Below are positions 31,709-31,861 of a stretch of 31,861 bases of DNA, in pieces. A model generated the notes under the pieces. The model did not search any database and was not told the origin of the DNA. It worked only from the letters and a program-made list of their open reading frames with translations. How positions within the stretch are numbered: position 1 is the stretch's first letter; each line of letters begins with the position of its first letter. This stretch comes from an uncultured bacterium (GTDB lineage Bacteria > Bacillota > Clostridia > Lachnospirales > Lachnospiraceae): NCBI GenBank assembly GCA_905216215.1, contig CAJMSZ010000023.1:1-31861 (forward strand). Reading direction: 5' to 3'. Made by a program: the position numbers and the translations under genes.

Positions 31709-31827
31709 TGGAGCGAAGACGTTTAGACGGTGTTTTTTTATGTCCTGAAGCAGATGGATTTTCATATAGGCATGAAATCCGTCCGTATCAGGAGATAATG
31801 GAATATTGTCAGAATATTCTGAATTGA
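31708..31827 (+). CDS. Possible 39-residue small ORF overlapping the radA stop
   Basis: The ATG overlaps the radA stop in the arrangement TGATG, and the frame runs 39 codons to TGA at 31825-31827. The product begins MERRRLDGVFLCPEADG and has no recognised motif. The nearest GAGG (31688-31691) is too far for a good binding site. The overlap suggests translational coupling, but a chance frame is equally likely, and the central part is also an inverted repeat. Confidence 0.25.
   Translation: MERRRLDGVFLCPEADGFSYRHEIRPYQEIMEYCQNILN
31743..31793. repeat. Long imperfect inverted repeat downstream of radA
   Basis: TCCTGA (31743-31748) pairs with TCAGGA (31788-31793). Inside, GGATTTTCAT (31756-31765) pairs with ATGAAATCC (31772-31780) with one bulged T, and GAT/GTC extend the stem with a wobble. 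No T-run follows, so it is not a standard terminator. It could be an RNA-stabilising hairpin at the radA 3' end. Confidence 0.45.
31809..31822. promoter_or_regulatory. Perfect 14-base palindrome, possible operator
   Basis: TCAGAATATTCTGA is a perfect palindrome located 24 bases before the -35 of the next promoter. Such dyads bind dimeric regulators. No known consensus was matched. Confidence 0.3.
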
Positions 31828-31846
31828 AGAAATAATAAAAACAGCA

Positions 31847-31852
31847 TTGACA
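31847..31852 (+). promoter_or_regulatory. -35 element of a promoter running off the right edge
   Basis: A perfect TTGACA lies nine bases before the window ends. The -10 would fall outside, so this cannot be confirmed here. Confidence 0.35.
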
Positions 31853-31861
31853 ATTCTGGAA

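Noticed and set aside
1..31861. CRISPR arrays, tRNA or rRNA genes, insertion sequences, prophage or attachment sites
   Set aside because: No spaced repeat array, cloverleaf, transposase, integrase or flanking direct repeats were seen on either strand by inspection.

Overview
The window looks like an ordinary chromosomal stretch of a low-to-moderate GC Gram-positive anaerobe, most likely of the Lachnospiraceae (Clostridia). This is inferred from strong AGGAGG-type ribosome binding sites, sigma-A promoters with 17-base spacers, many U-rich intrinsic terminators, and the gene set: a K+-dependent membrane pyrophosphatase, a split PurH, clpC-radA, and an Mrp/Mbh-type antiporter operon. No tRNA, rRNA, CRISPR array, insertion sequence or prophage was seen.

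Layout. 1-2503: the tail of an upstream gene with its terminator, then a two-gene unit of a tandem DUF1538 membrane protein and a tandem P-II-like protein. 2504-3584: promoter, structured leader, rplM-rpsI, terminator. 3585-5792: hppA. 5805-6581: a SAM methyltransferase. 6646-8047 (minus strand): a cold-shock gene and azlC-azlD. 8268-10175: an archaeal-type IMP cyclohydrolase and a stand-alone AICAR formyltransferase, which together replace bifunctional PurH. 10244-11125 (minus): an EamA/DMT transporter. 11377-20768: ten tightly packed genes for a multisubunit cation/proton antiporter. The operon probably continues through a chorismate mutase-ACT gene and mscL to a terminator near 21832. 21863-25100: a small alarmone synthetase, trpS and glmM. 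25237-26670: a 14-TM MFS exporter. 26767-31708: a YtrA-type GntR regulator, clpC, a 136-residue protein of unknown function behind a hairpin-rich leader, and radA. The window ends in a palindrome and a -35 element belonging to the next gene.

The best candidate for an undescribed system is the antiporter operon. Its gene order follows the membrane half of the archaeal Mbh hydrogenase (E-F-G-MbhD-MbhE/B-C-D) rather than the classical Mrp order A-G. It carries four NuoL/M/N-type subunits, each keeping the Glu and Lys residues expected of a proton channel, and no hydrogenase or quinone-type catalytic arm lies in the window. Together with the pyrophosphatase and MscL it suggests a cell heavily invested in ion-gradient and osmotic control. 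Other points of interest are the DUF1538/P-II pair, the candidate leader RNA at about 29649-29779, and clpC headed by a GntR regulator instead of CtsR-McsA-McsB.
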